From NCBI GenBank assembly GCA_947626285.1, contig CANQRR010000008.1, positions 29,891 to 93,890 on the forward strand: 64,000 nucleotides of DNA, read 5' to 3'. Source of the DNA: an uncultured Lachnospiraceae bacterium. Lineage in GTDB: Bacteria > Bacillota > Clostridia > Lachnospirales > Lachnospiraceae. A program made the translations under genes and the position numbers. Shown one piece after another: positions 43,189 to 50,809 of the stretch (its first letter is position 1; every line of letters begins with the position of its first letter). Below the pieces are notes generated by a model. That model was not told where the DNA came from. It saw nothing but the letters and a program-made list of their open reading frames with translations, and did no database searches.

Positions 43189-43416
43189 ATGTCAACATCT
43201 AACACAACAGCAGTACCGGAAGCAAAGGGTGCTATGGATCGTTTCAAATTTGAGGTTGCGAACGAGCTGGGCGTGCCGCTTACGGACGGTTACAACGGGA
43301 ACCTTACTTCCAAGCAGAATGGTTCTGTAGGCGGATATATGGTTAAGAAGATGATCGAGGCGCAGGAGCGCCAGATGTCCGGCACCAGCCAGATGTCCGG
43401 TACCACGATGCGCTAA
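43189..43416 (+). CDS. Alpha/beta-type small acid-soluble spore protein
   Basis: The 75-residue protein has both SASP signatures: MDRFKFEVANELGVPL, with the Glu of the germination protease site, and GSVGGYMVKKMIEAQER, the DNA-binding block. Such proteins coat spore DNA, turn it to an A-like form and protect it from UV and heat; GPR cleaves them at germination. A strong AAAGGAGG precedes the start and a strong terminator follows. The C-terminal Met/Ser/Gly repeat (QMSGTSQMSGT) is unusual. Confidence 0.96.
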   Translation: MSTSNTTAVPEAKGAMDRFKFEVANELGVPLTDGYNGNLTSKQNGSVGGYMVKKMIEAQERQMSGTSQMSGTTMR

Positions 43417-43455
43417 GGGACGAACGGTTTTTCACAAGAGCGTCGAATCGAAAGG

Positions 43456-43486
43456 GATGCTGCGCAAAAGCAGCATCTCTTTTTTA
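43456..43486 (+). terminator. Terminator of the SASP gene
   Basis: GATGCTGC (43456-43463) and GCAGCATC (43470-43477) form an 8-bp stem with a 6-nt loop, followed by TCTTTTTT. It ends next to the stop codon of the convergent recG. Confidence 0.88.
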
Positions 43487-43490
43487 CATT

Positions 43491-45551
43491 CTATAAATTC
43501 AGATGATCACTCTGCTGCCGTATAAGCAGATCGTAATGCGTTTTGAGGTCTGCGTGTTCCGGCAATGTGAGCTCCGGATCCCGCTTCAGCAGCTCTGTGA
43601 CTGCCTCGTTCGCCGCCTGAAGCACATCGGCGTCAGAGTAGATATCGGCAAGATTGAAATCCAGCATCCCGCTCTGGCGCACACCGAAAAGGTCGCCCGG
43701 CCCGCGCAGCTGCATGTCGCGATTCGCGATCTCGAAGCCGTCGTTGGACTTGTTCAGAATGTCAAGCCGCTGTTCAATCTGTTTCCCATTTAATGTGTGC
43801 ATGAAAATACAGTAGGACTGCGCGTCGCCCCGCCCCACACGTCCGCGGAGCTGGTGAAGCTGCGCCAGCCCGAAACGCTCTGAATTCTCGATCAGCATCA
43901 CCGTGGCGTTCGGCACGTTCACGCCCACCTCCACAACGGTCGTCGATACAAGCACCTGTATCTCGTTCGCAAGAAAGCGCTCCATGATCTCGTTCTTCTC
44001 CGACGGCTTCATCCTGCCGTGCAGATATTCGACCGTGATCCGCTGCGGCAGAACCTCGCGCAGTCTCTGCGTATAGGCGATCACGTTCTCCGCCTCCTCA
44101 GCGGTCTCACTCTCTTCCACCATCGGGCAGATCACATACGCCTGATGCCCGGCTTCCACCTGACCCTGAATAAACTCGTACGCCTTCTTCCTGTACCCGG
44201 TATCCACGACACAGTTTTTGATCGGCAGCCGGTTCGCCGGCATCTCATTGATCACGGAAATATCCAGATCACCGTACAGGATCACGGCGAGCGTCCGCGG
44301 AATCGGCGTCGCGCTCATGACGATCGTATGCGGCTGACGCCCCTTCTGCGCAAGAAGCTCCCTCTGTCTCACGCCGAAGCGATGCTGCTCGTCTGTGATG
44401 ACCAGCGCAAGGTCATGGTACACGACTTTCTGCTGGATCAGCGCATGCGTGCCGACGATGATCGACGCTTCTCCGGACTCAATCTTCTCGTAGGCCTCCC
44501 TCTTCTGTCTGGCCGTCATGGAACCGGTCAGGAGGACTGTTTCAAACGGGAATCCGTTTTTCTGCATCAGTTCGGTCAGCGACGCATAGTGCTGCCGCGC
44601 AAGCACCTCCGTCGGAACCATCAACGCGCCCTGGCAGCCGTTTTCGGCGGCCACAAGGAGCGCCAGGATCGCAACGATCGTCTTTCCGGAACCCACGTCG
44701 CCCTGGATCAGACGGGCCATCACCGCGTTTCCCTGCAGTTCCTGCCGGATCGTCTGCCAGACCTTTTTCTGCGCGTTCGTCAGCTCATAGGGAAGGTTCC
44801 CGATCAGCTGTTCCGCCATCTGCGACCGTTCAAACGCAAAGCTGTTCTGCGCCGTCTCCCGCTTTGACTTGAGGAAGCGGAGCTGAAGAATGAAGAAAAA
44901 GAATTCGTCAAATACCAGCCGCCGCCTTGCCAGCATCAGGGCATGTTCGTTCTCCGGAAAGTGGATCTGCGCCACCGCGAAATTGTATTCGGAAAGCTGG
45001 TAACGCTCCCGGATCTCCCGCGGCTGGTATTCGCGCAGAAGGCCTTTGTCGGAAAGCACCTGGCGAACCGACTTCTGTATCATGTTGCCGGTCAGTCCTT
45101 TGACCAGTGAATAGACCGGGCGCAGCTCATCCGCCATACCGGCGTATTGTTCCACAGCAAAAACAGCCGGCTGCTCCATGAGCAGCCGGACTCCTTTTCT
45201 TTTTACTCTTCCCCGGAACACATAGGGGACGCCGGCACGGATCGTGTTTCTGAGATACGGCATGTTGAACCAGGTGAGCGTAAGCGTGTCGCTTCCGTCG
45301 CTGCACAGCGCGGACGAAACGGAAAGCCCGCGTATATGCCGCGTGGCGATCGGCCCGGTCAGGCGCGCCTCCACGGCGGCCACCTCGCCCTCAGGCAGAT
45401 CGCGGATCGCAATCGGTTTTCCGAAGCGCTCATACGCGCGCGGATAATGTCCGATGAGATCGCCCAGATTCTCAATCCCTGCTTTGGCAAACAAAAGCTT
45501 TGTCTTTTCACCGACGCCCTTGAGCGCGTCGAGAGAAGATTCCAGATTCAT
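43491..45551 (-). CDS. recG: ATP-dependent DNA helicase RecG
   Basis: RecG remodels stalled replication forks and branched DNA. The N-terminal wedge domain (LKGVGEKTKLLFAKAGIENLGDLIGHYPRAYE) precedes the helicase core with Walker A GDVGSGKTI, DEQH in ITDEQHRFG, SATPIPRTLA and the C-terminal QLRGRVGRG (motif VI). It has 686 residues. ATG 45551 has GAGGAA 5 nt upstream and lies 8 nt after the yloV stop. The asp23-yloV-recG order is conserved in Firmicutes. Confidence 0.97.
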   Translation of the reverse strand: MNLESSLDALKGVGEKTKLLFAKAGIENLGDLIGHYPRAYERFGKPIAIRDLPEGEVAAVEARLTGPIATRHIRGLSVSSALCSDGSDTLTLTWFNMPYLRNTIRAGVPYVFRGRVKRKGVRLLMEQPAVFAVEQYAGMADELRPVYSLVKGLTGNMIQKSVRQVLSDKGLLREYQPREIRERYQLSEYNFAVAQIHFPENEHALMLARRRLVFDEFFFFILQLRFLKSKRETAQNSFAFERSQMAEQLIGNLPYELTNAQKKVWQTIRQELQGNAVMARLIQGDVGSGKTIVAILALLVAAENGCQGALMVPTEVLARQHYASLTELMQKNGFPFETVLLTGSMTARQKREAYEKIESGEASIIVGTHALIQQKVVYHDLALVITDEQHRFGVRQRELLAQKGRQPHTIVMSATPIPRTLAVILYGDLDISVINEMPANRLPIKNCVVDTGYRKKAYEFIQGQVEAGHQAYVICPMVEESETAEEAENVIAYTQRLREVLPQRITVEYLHGRMKPSEKNEIMERFLANEIQVLVSTTVVEVGVNVPNATVMLIENSERFGLAQLHQLRGRVGRGDAQSYCIFMHTLNGKQIEQRLDILNKSNDGFEIANRDMQLRGPGDLFGVRQSGMLDFNLADIYSDADVLQAANEAVTELLKRDPELTLPEHADLKTHYDLLIRQQSDHLNL

Positions 45552-45559
45552 AGCTTCCT

Positions 45560-47254
45560 CTATTCTGCTGAGATGATATAGTAATAGATCGGCTGTCCGC
45601 CGTAGTTGAGCTCCACGTCGCACTCCGGGTACAGCTCCTCGATCCGGTCGCGCAGCTGGGACGCCTCTTCTTCCTTCATATCCTCACCGTAATAAATGCT
45701 GATCAGCTCCGTCTCCTCGTCCACCATCAGGGAGACCGTCTCCTCCGCAACCGGCTGGATGTCCTTTCCGACCGCAAGGATCGAATGATCTCCGACGCCC
45801 ATGATATCGCCCGCCTGGATCGTCTTGTCGTCGATGTGCGTGTCGCGCACCGCGTAAGTGAGCTGTCCTGTCTTCACACGGGCGATCTCCTCCTCCATCA
45901 CGGCTGCGTTCTCCTCCGGCGATTTTTCCGGGACGTAATTGATCACAGCTGTGATGCCCTGCGGCACCGTCTTCGTCGGCACGACGATGATGTTTTTATC
46001 CTCGGTCAGATCCCTCGCCTGGTTTGCTGCGAGGATGATGTTTTTATTGTTCGGGAGGATGAAGATATTTTTCGCGTTCACCTTCTCGATGGCGTTCAGC
46101 ATGTCCTCCGTGCTCGGGTTCATCGTCTGTCCGCCCTCGATCAGATAATCCACGCCGAGATCCTTAAAGATATCCGCAATGCCATCCCCGATCGACACGG
46201 AGATGAAACCGGTCTCCTTGAGCTCTGCCGGAGCCGCCGGCGTCTCATCCTTCGGCTTTTCCGATGACACTCCCGCCGCCTGACGCTCTGCCTCACGGAT
46301 CACCTTCTCATGGTGCTCTTCGCGCATATTGTCAATCTTCATGCTGGTCAGGGAACCGTAGGTAAGCGCTCGCTGGATCGCCAGACCCGGATCGTTCGTG
46401 TGCACATGCACCTTCACGATGCCGTCGTCCGATACCACCACGATGCTGTCGCCGATCGACTCAAGGAACGCCTTGAAATCAAGCTCCGTCTCGCTCGTAT
46501 ATTCTTTCTCCAGCATGATGATGAATTCCGTACAATAACCGAATTTGATATCAGCCTCGACAGGCTCCGCCTGCACATGCGGCGCGGACGCGCTCTTACC
46601 GGGCTGGATCTCCACGCCGTAATCGGTCTCCTTGCCAAGGAAAGCGTCAAATGCGCCCTTGAGCACCTGCAGCAGCCCCTGCCCGCCGGAATCGACGACA
46701 CCCGCCTCCTTGAGCACGGGCAGCATCTCCGGTGTCCGGTTCAGAACTTCCTCCGCGCGCGCGATGACATCCGTGATCAACGCTTCCAGCTCGATATCCG
46801 GATTCTCTTCCAACAATTCGACCGCACGGTCCGCCGCTCCTCTCGCTACCGTGAGAATCGTGCCCTCCTTCGGCTTCATGACCGCCTTGTACGCGGTCTC
46901 CACCGCTTTCTGGAAGGAAGCCGCAAGCACCGTTGTCGTAATCTCCTGTTCACTGCGGATCACCTTCGTGAAGCCTCGCAGCAGCTGGGAGAGAATGACG
47001 CCGGAATTTCCCCGCGCGCCGCGCAGCGATCCCGAAGAGACAGCTTTCGCGAAGCTGCCCATCGTAAGATCTTCAAGCGCAGCCACTTCTCTCGCCGCGG
47101 ACATGATCGTGAGCGTCATATTCGTGCCGGTATCGCCGTCCGGCACCGGGAACACGTTCAGTTCATTGATCCATTCTTTTTTGGCTTCCAGATTTTTCGC
47201 TCCGGCCAGAAACATTCTGGCGCAGAGGGACGCATCTATCTTATTCGTACTCAA
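45560..47254 (-). CDS. DAK2-domain kinase YloV (fatty acid kinase FakA family)
   Basis: The 564-residue protein starts with a DhaL domain (FPVPDGDTGTNMTLT binds Mg-ATP; SLRGARGNSGVILSQLLRGF). A middle domain and a C-terminal DegV-like domain follow (FILPNNKNIILAANQA, VPTKTVPQGITAVI). Related proteins phosphorylate fatty acids bound to FakB for phospholipid synthesis. The start codon is TTG at 47254, supported by GGAGGAG six bases upstream. It lies 13 nt downstream of the asp23 gene. Confidence 0.93.
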   Translation of the reverse strand: MSTNKIDASLCARMFLAGAKNLEAKKEWINELNVFPVPDGDTGTNMTLTIMSAAREVAALEDLTMGSFAKAVSSGSLRGARGNSGVILSQLLRGFTKVIRSEQEITTTVLAASFQKAVETAYKAVMKPKEGTILTVARGAADRAVELLEENPDIELEALITDVIARAEEVLNRTPEMLPVLKEAGVVDSGGQGLLQVLKGAFDAFLGKETDYGVEIQPGKSASAPHVQAEPVEADIKFGYCTEFIIMLEKEYTSETELDFKAFLESIGDSIVVVSDDGIVKVHVHTNDPGLAIQRALTYGSLTSMKIDNMREEHHEKVIREAERQAAGVSSEKPKDETPAAPAELKETGFISVSIGDGIADIFKDLGVDYLIEGGQTMNPSTEDMLNAIEKVNAKNIFILPNNKNIILAANQARDLTEDKNIIVVPTKTVPQGITAVINYVPEKSPEENAAVMEEEIARVKTGQLTYAVRDTHIDDKTIQAGDIMGVGDHSILAVGKDIQPVAEETVSLMVDEETELISIYYGEDMKEEEASQLRDRIEELYPECDVELNYGGQPIYYYIISAE

Positions 47255-47267
47255 TGATCGCTCCTCC

Positions 47268-47624
47268 TTAATCGATGACTCTTACGCCTTCCACGTACAT
47301 ATTGATCTTCTCGACCTCCATACCGGTGAACTCCTCCACCCGGTACTTTACGTTTCCGAAGAGATTATCCGCGACCGCGGATATGCTCACGCCGTAGGAG
47401 ACGATCACATGGAAATCGATCGTGATGCGGTTGTCCTCGATCCTGACGCTCAGTCCCCGCTCCAGGCTGTCCCTGCGGAGCAGACGGACCAGACCGTCCT
47501 TCACATTGACGATCGCCATACCGACGATCCCGAAGCACTCCACCGCGACACTTCCGGCGTAAGTCGCGATCACGTTCGGATCGATCACGATCGCGCCAAG
47601 TTCATTGCTCATACGTCCTTTCAT
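47268..47624 (-). CDS. Asp23/Gls24 (YloU) family envelope stress protein
   Basis: The 118-residue protein matches Asp23/YloU: GAIVIDPNVIATYAGSVAVE, CFGIVGMA, a central DNRITIDFHVIVSYGVSI and GMEVEKINMYVEGVRV. Members form membrane-near filaments linked to envelope stress. GGAGGT precedes ATG 47624; an internal ATG at 47612 is possible. It leads the unit with yloV and recG and diverges from rpmB. Confidence 0.92.
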   Translation of the reverse strand: MKGRMSNELGAIVIDPNVIATYAGSVAVECFGIVGMAIVNVKDGLVRLLRRDSLERGLSVRIEDNRITIDFHVIVSYGVSISAVADNLFGNVKYRVEEFTGMEVEKINMYVEGVRVID

Positions 47625-47684
47625 AAACAAAGACCTCCATCTATTCTGTCCTTCCGTTGTTTCCTGTTTCATACATTCACGCAT

Positions 47685-47712
47685 ATTCTACCAGAAAAGC
47701 CTCCTGTTGCAA
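47685..47712 (-). promoter_or_regulatory. Promoter of asp23-yloV-recG
   Basis: On the minus strand TTGCAA (47712-47707), 16 nt and TAGAAT (47690-47685) precede the asp23 start by about 60 nt. Confidence 0.55.
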
Positions 47713-47764
47713 AGATACTATTTTATATTTCCGGAAAGAAATTTTTTATTTTTACAATTTTTGC

Positions 47765-47793
47765 TTGCAAATTACCGACACATCTGATAGAAT
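47765..47793 (+). promoter_or_regulatory. Promoter of rpmB
   Basis: TTGCAA (47765-47770), 17 nt and TAGAAT (47788-47793) predict a start near 47800. A 7-bp hairpin AGTCTGC/GCAGACT (47806-47827) lies at the 5' end of the leader, before AAGGAGGTG. Confidence 0.65.
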
Positions 47794-47853
47794 CAAACTG
47801 CTGTGAGTCTGCGAGAGAAGGCAGACTTAATATTATTCCAAGGAGGTGCGGTC

Positions 47854-48039
47854 ATGGCGAAATGTGCGATTTGCGATAAAGCTGTTCACTTTGGGAACAA
47901 TGTGAGCCATTCTCATAGAAGAAGCAACAAGATTTGGAAGGCCAATATCAAACACGTTAAGGTGAAGGTCAATGGTGCCGCCAAGAGAATGTATGTTTGT
48001 ACTTCTTGTCTGAGATCCGGCAAGGTGGAACGGGCTTAA
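47854..48039 (+). CDS. rpmB: 50S ribosomal protein L28
   Basis: MAKCAICDKAVHFGNNVSHSHRR is the classic L28 N terminus. The two Cys pairs (CAIC near residue 4, CTSC near residue 54) indicate the zinc-binding form. At 61 residues it is the full protein. AAGGAGGTG sits just upstream. It is a single-gene unit with its own promoter and terminator, next to asp23-yloV-recG as in Bacillus. Confidence 0.97.
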   Translation: MAKCAICDKAVHFGNNVSHSHRRSNKIWKANIKHVKVKVNGAAKRMYVCTSCLRSGKVERA

Positions 48040-48056
48040 TCCCAAGACACAAGGGA

Positions 48057-48083
48057 GCCGCTGCGATATGCAGCGGCTTCTTT
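48057..48083 (+). terminator. Terminator of rpmB
   Basis: GCCGCTGC (48057-48064) and GCAGCGGC (48070-48077) form a perfect 8-bp stem with a 5-nt loop, followed by TTCTTTTG. Confidence 0.88.
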
Positions 48084-48139
48084 TGACCCATACTATATAG
48101 AAGCCATGACACCTCGAAAAGCATGCGCCCTTACATGGC

Positions 48140-48274
48140 TCATAGAAACAGGTTATATCCGACAAGGAGAAAACAGAGGATCATCAATATGCTGATCAGG
48201 ATGTTCGCGATAAACAGCTCCAGCACCATCCCTACAGCGATCCAGAACATCGTATAGCCTATCAGTCTGCGCAT
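48140..48274 (-). CDS. 44-residue hydrophobic membrane peptide
   Basis: A short minus-strand frame starts with ATG 48274 and has AAGGA about 8 nt upstream. It codes for 44 residues: a short MRRLIGYTMF start and then almost only hydrophobic residues (about 25 Leu/Ile/Met/Val/Phe), enough for one or two membrane helices with a single Glu. It follows gerW by 50 nt on the same strand and fills the gap to the rpmB terminator. I know no named family. It could be a small spore or envelope membrane protein; chance coding cannot be excluded. Confidence 0.6.
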   Translation of the reverse strand: MRRLIGYTMFWIAVGMVLELFIANILISILMILCFLLVGYNLFL

Positions 48275-48324
48275 CGGACATCCTTTTCTTCTCTTTTATT
48301 CTATTGTATGCATCTTGTACGGAT

Positions 48325-48738
48325 TTAGAATACCGTCTCATTTTCCGCAGCGTCGTGGATCGCCTGCTCCACATCCGGATCGCTGCGCACGCCGGATTTG
48401 TTCGATCCTCTTCCCGCCGTGAATTTGTTGACGAAATCCGGAACCATATCAAGGATCTTCGTCACGCTGTCCTGATTCTTCACGTTGACCAGCTTCGTCG
48501 TGCCGTTCTGGATCACAAGGATCGCGCTGGGAGAGATCTTGCCGCCCATACCGCCGCCGCCATTGTTCTTGCGGTCCTCCATCTTCGCGGATGCGGCGAC
48601 CCCGAACATCACGTCAACCAGCGGCAGAATGATCGTATCGCCGACCGTGATCGCGTCGCCGACTACCGTTTTTGTCGTGATGAAATTGTCCATTCCCTTA
48701 AACAGGGACTCCACCGTGTTCTGAAAATTGTCCGCCAT
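48325..48738 (-). CDS. gerW: Spore protein GerW (YtfJ)
   Basis: The 137-residue protein matches GerW/YtfJ: the N terminus NTVESLFKGMDNFITTKTVVG, VGDTIILPLVDVMFGVAA, a Gly-rich loop NNGGGGMGGKISPSA and the AILVIQNGTTKLV block. In Bacillus it is made in sporulation and supports germination. The ATG lies one base after the DUF2953 stop, and GGAG is within the end of that gene, so translation is probably coupled. Confidence 0.94.
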   Translation of the reverse strand: MADNFQNTVESLFKGMDNFITTKTVVGDAITVGDTIILPLVDVMFGVAASAKMEDRKNNGGGGMGGKISPSAILVIQNGTTKLVNVKNQDSVTKILDMVPDFVNKFTAGRGSNKSGVRSDPDVEQAIHDAAENETVF

Positions 48739-48739
48739 G

Positions 48740-49822
48740 CTATGAATCTCCTCTCTTTCTCAACTTGTTTATCATTCTTCTGAGCTTCTTGTCCCGGAAC
48801 CCTCTCCACAGCACGCGCAGTACATGCAGTGCCCGGATGTGTCCGGAACATACGGTATCCGTCTCAAATATCGTCTCGTTAAACTCCGGCAGAACCTCAA
48901 AGCGGTCCGCGCGCGCCGGAAGCAAAAGGTAGACCAGCCCGGCAAGCTGTCCCGTCGTCGCCGGGTTGCCCGTACCAAAGCGCAGATATCCACGGATCCG
49001 GCGCGGCTTGTAGTGCAGAGCCAGAAACGCCAGATGGCCGATGACTCCGCCGAAGATCTCCCGCGCCTCATACTCCTCTAAAAACTCCAGCAGCTCTCCG
49101 GGCCTGCGCAATAGCGCGATCAGCTTTCGACCAAGCTGCGCCATACACCGTCGCAGATCAAGGAGCCTTCGCCACGCGTTCCGAACAGCCTGTATCATTT
49201 GCCCTATTTTATCACAGATGCGCCTACATGAAAACCAAATTTTTTCCAGAATGCCCGGGCGCGGCTGTTCATTCTGCTCATCCTGTTCATACTGTTTCTG
49301 TTGTTCTTGCTGTTCCGGCTGCCCAAACGCCTCCGCCGACCGTCCTTTGCCGTCCGGTTCCGGATTGTGCCCCAGCCTTCGTTCCGTGCTGTCCTGCTCC
49401 GCCTCTCTGCGAATCCCGGAAGTTTGGCTGTCCTTCTGTCTGTCGGCGGAATCAGATTCTTCCCGCCGTCCCTGCTTTTCTTTCTGATTCTTTTTCTTTT
49501 CTTTCCTGGCCTTCCGAACCTTTTTCGCTTTTCCGCCAAGCTTTCCGCCTTCGCCCGCGCGGAACAATGGCAGCCGTATCCCGAACAGCCGGATCGCGAT
49601 CACACGTCCCCGGACAGGATCCGCGGTCACAGAAGCGCTGACGATGTGGAGCAGCCAGCTTCCTCGCAGTGAAAACTCATATCGCTCCGGCTGCACCTTT
49701 GCCGCCAGCCGGTATCTCACCGGAACGAAAAGAAGCGCCAGCAGCACGGCAAGCAAAAGCAGGACTGCCATCCCCAGGAGTATGCCAATTATTTTTAGTA
49801 TACCCAGAATCATATGTAGCAT
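48740..49822 (-). CDS. DUF2953 domain-containing protein
   Basis: The 360-residue protein starts with a membrane helix (residues 4-32), then PVRYRLAAKV and IRLFGIRLPLF, the DUF2953 N-terminal part. A long linker of about 100 residues is rich in Lys, Arg, Gln and Glu. The C-terminal DUF2953 part (GNPATTGQLAGLVYLL, FNETIFETDTVCSGHIRALHVL) follows. DUF2953 genes regularly stand next to gerW, as here, which points to a sporulation role. No catalytic motif is visible. Confidence 0.87.
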   Translation of the reverse strand: MLHMILGILKIIGILLGMAVLLLLAVLLALLFVPVRYRLAAKVQPERYEFSLRGSWLLHIVSASVTADPVRGRVIAIRLFGIRLPLFRAGEGGKLGGKAKKVRKARKEKKKNQKEKQGRREESDSADRQKDSQTSGIRREAEQDSTERRLGHNPEPDGKGRSAEAFGQPEQQEQQKQYEQDEQNEQPRPGILEKIWFSCRRICDKIGQMIQAVRNAWRRLLDLRRCMAQLGRKLIALLRRPGELLEFLEEYEAREIFGGVIGHLAFLALHYKPRRIRGYLRFGTGNPATTGQLAGLVYLLLPARADRFEVLPEFNETIFETDTVCSGHIRALHVLRVLWRGFRDKKLRRMINKLRKRGDS

Positions 49823-49848
49823 ATTCTTCCTGCCGACCTCTCTGTCAC

Positions 49849-50163
49849 TCAGATTCTCTGCGCAAAGTACGCCTTTACGTCCGCGCTGTTCGTCTCACGG
49901 TATACATCCTCCGTGATCCGGCGCACCAGCTCATACGTCTCGACCCTGCCGCAGCCAAGCCCGATGATCAGCGGAAGCGCCGCCTGATCGCGCGCAAACT
50001 TCAGATTCCACGCCGGAATGATCTCAAGCTGATTAAACTCCCCGGGCGCAAGTGTCACCAGATACGTGTTGACTGGAGTTTTCCCAGATTCTATCTTTTG
50101 AATCAGTTTGTCTTTTTTCTCCCGCGCCGCTCTCCCAAGGTAGAGATCCGTATACCAGTTCAT
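49849..50163 (-). CDS. Small conserved protein of unknown function
   Basis: Starting at MNWYTDLYLGRAAREKKDKL (AGGAG 7 nt upstream) gives a 104-residue soluble protein. PVNTYLVTLAPGEFNQLEII and LIIGLGCGRVETYELVRRI are its most ordered parts. It resembles DUF6145-like proteins of Clostridia, but I am not sure. It lies between the Nudix and DUF2953 genes on the same strand and may be cotranscribed with gerW. Confidence 0.72.
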   Translation of the reverse strand: MNWYTDLYLGRAAREKKDKLIQKIESGKTPVNTYLVTLAPGEFNQLEIIPAWNLKFARDQAALPLIIGLGCGRVETYELVRRITEDVYRETNSADVKAYFAQRI

Positions 50164-50240
50164 GCCGACTCTCCTGTTCCTGTTTCCCGTCTGACGAAAA
50201 CGCCGAGATCCCGCAGCGCGAAATCTCGGCATCATGTGGA

Positions 50241-50693
50241 CTAAAAGTATTTTCGACTTCCCCAAAGATTATTTTTTTTCAGATTCAAATATTCGCTGTA
50301 CGCCTTCTCAAGGATCATCTTTTCATTTGAGAACTTGAGCAGATGGTACGCTTCGTGATATTTGTAATACCCTGAGTCAATGAAATACTCCTCTCGCTGC
50401 GGTTTGCTGTAATAACTGTCTGCCATCATCAGATACCAGTGCACATCCTTCGCGACCGTGTCCTCCGGAACATTAAACGTATACTGGCTCTTTCCGATAT
50501 ATTTGATGATAGAAGCGTTCACGCCGGTCTCTTCCAGTACCTCGCGGGCGGCAGTCTCCTTGTACTCTTCGCCTTCTTCCACCGTACCCTTTGGCAGGAC
50601 CCAGCCCTCGTACTTATTCTTGTAGCTCTTGTACAGAACAAGTATCTTTCCTCTGTATATCACCACACCGCCACAGCTTGTTGCCTCGATCAT
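50241..50693 (-). CDS. Nudix hydrolase
   Basis: The 150-residue protein carries a full Nudix box, G-TVEEG-E followed by REVLEETGV (Gx5Ex7REUxEExGU), within the usual fold starting CGGVVIYRGKILVLYKS. It would hydrolyse a nucleoside diphosphate linked to another group; the substrate is open (Ap4A or damaged nucleotides are possible). A long Tyr/Lys-rich C-terminal helix is present. It has its own promoter and starts the unit running to gerW. Confidence 0.9.
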   Translation of the reverse strand: MIEATSCGGVVIYRGKILVLYKSYKNKYEGWVLPKGTVEEGEEYKETAAREVLEETGVNASIIKYIGKSQYTFNVPEDTVAKDVHWYLMMADSYYSKPQREEYFIDSGYYKYHEAYHLLKFSNEKMILEKAYSEYLNLKKNNLWGSRKYF

Positions 50694-50737
50694 TGCAATC
50701 CCTCCTGTCTGCGTTGTGCCACCTTATGACTGCAATC

Positions 50738-50766
50738 AGTATAACTCTTTTTTGAGGATCGCGCAA
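50738..50766 (-). promoter_or_regulatory. Promoter of the Nudix-gerW unit
   Basis: On the minus strand TTGCGC (50766-50761), 17 nt and TATACT (50743-50738) lie about 45 nt before the Nudix start. The PBP gene stop is 44 nt upstream. Confidence 0.55.
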
Positions 50767-50809
50767 CCGGAAATCCAATCTCAGGCAACAATCCTGTCAA
50801 ATTCTTCCG

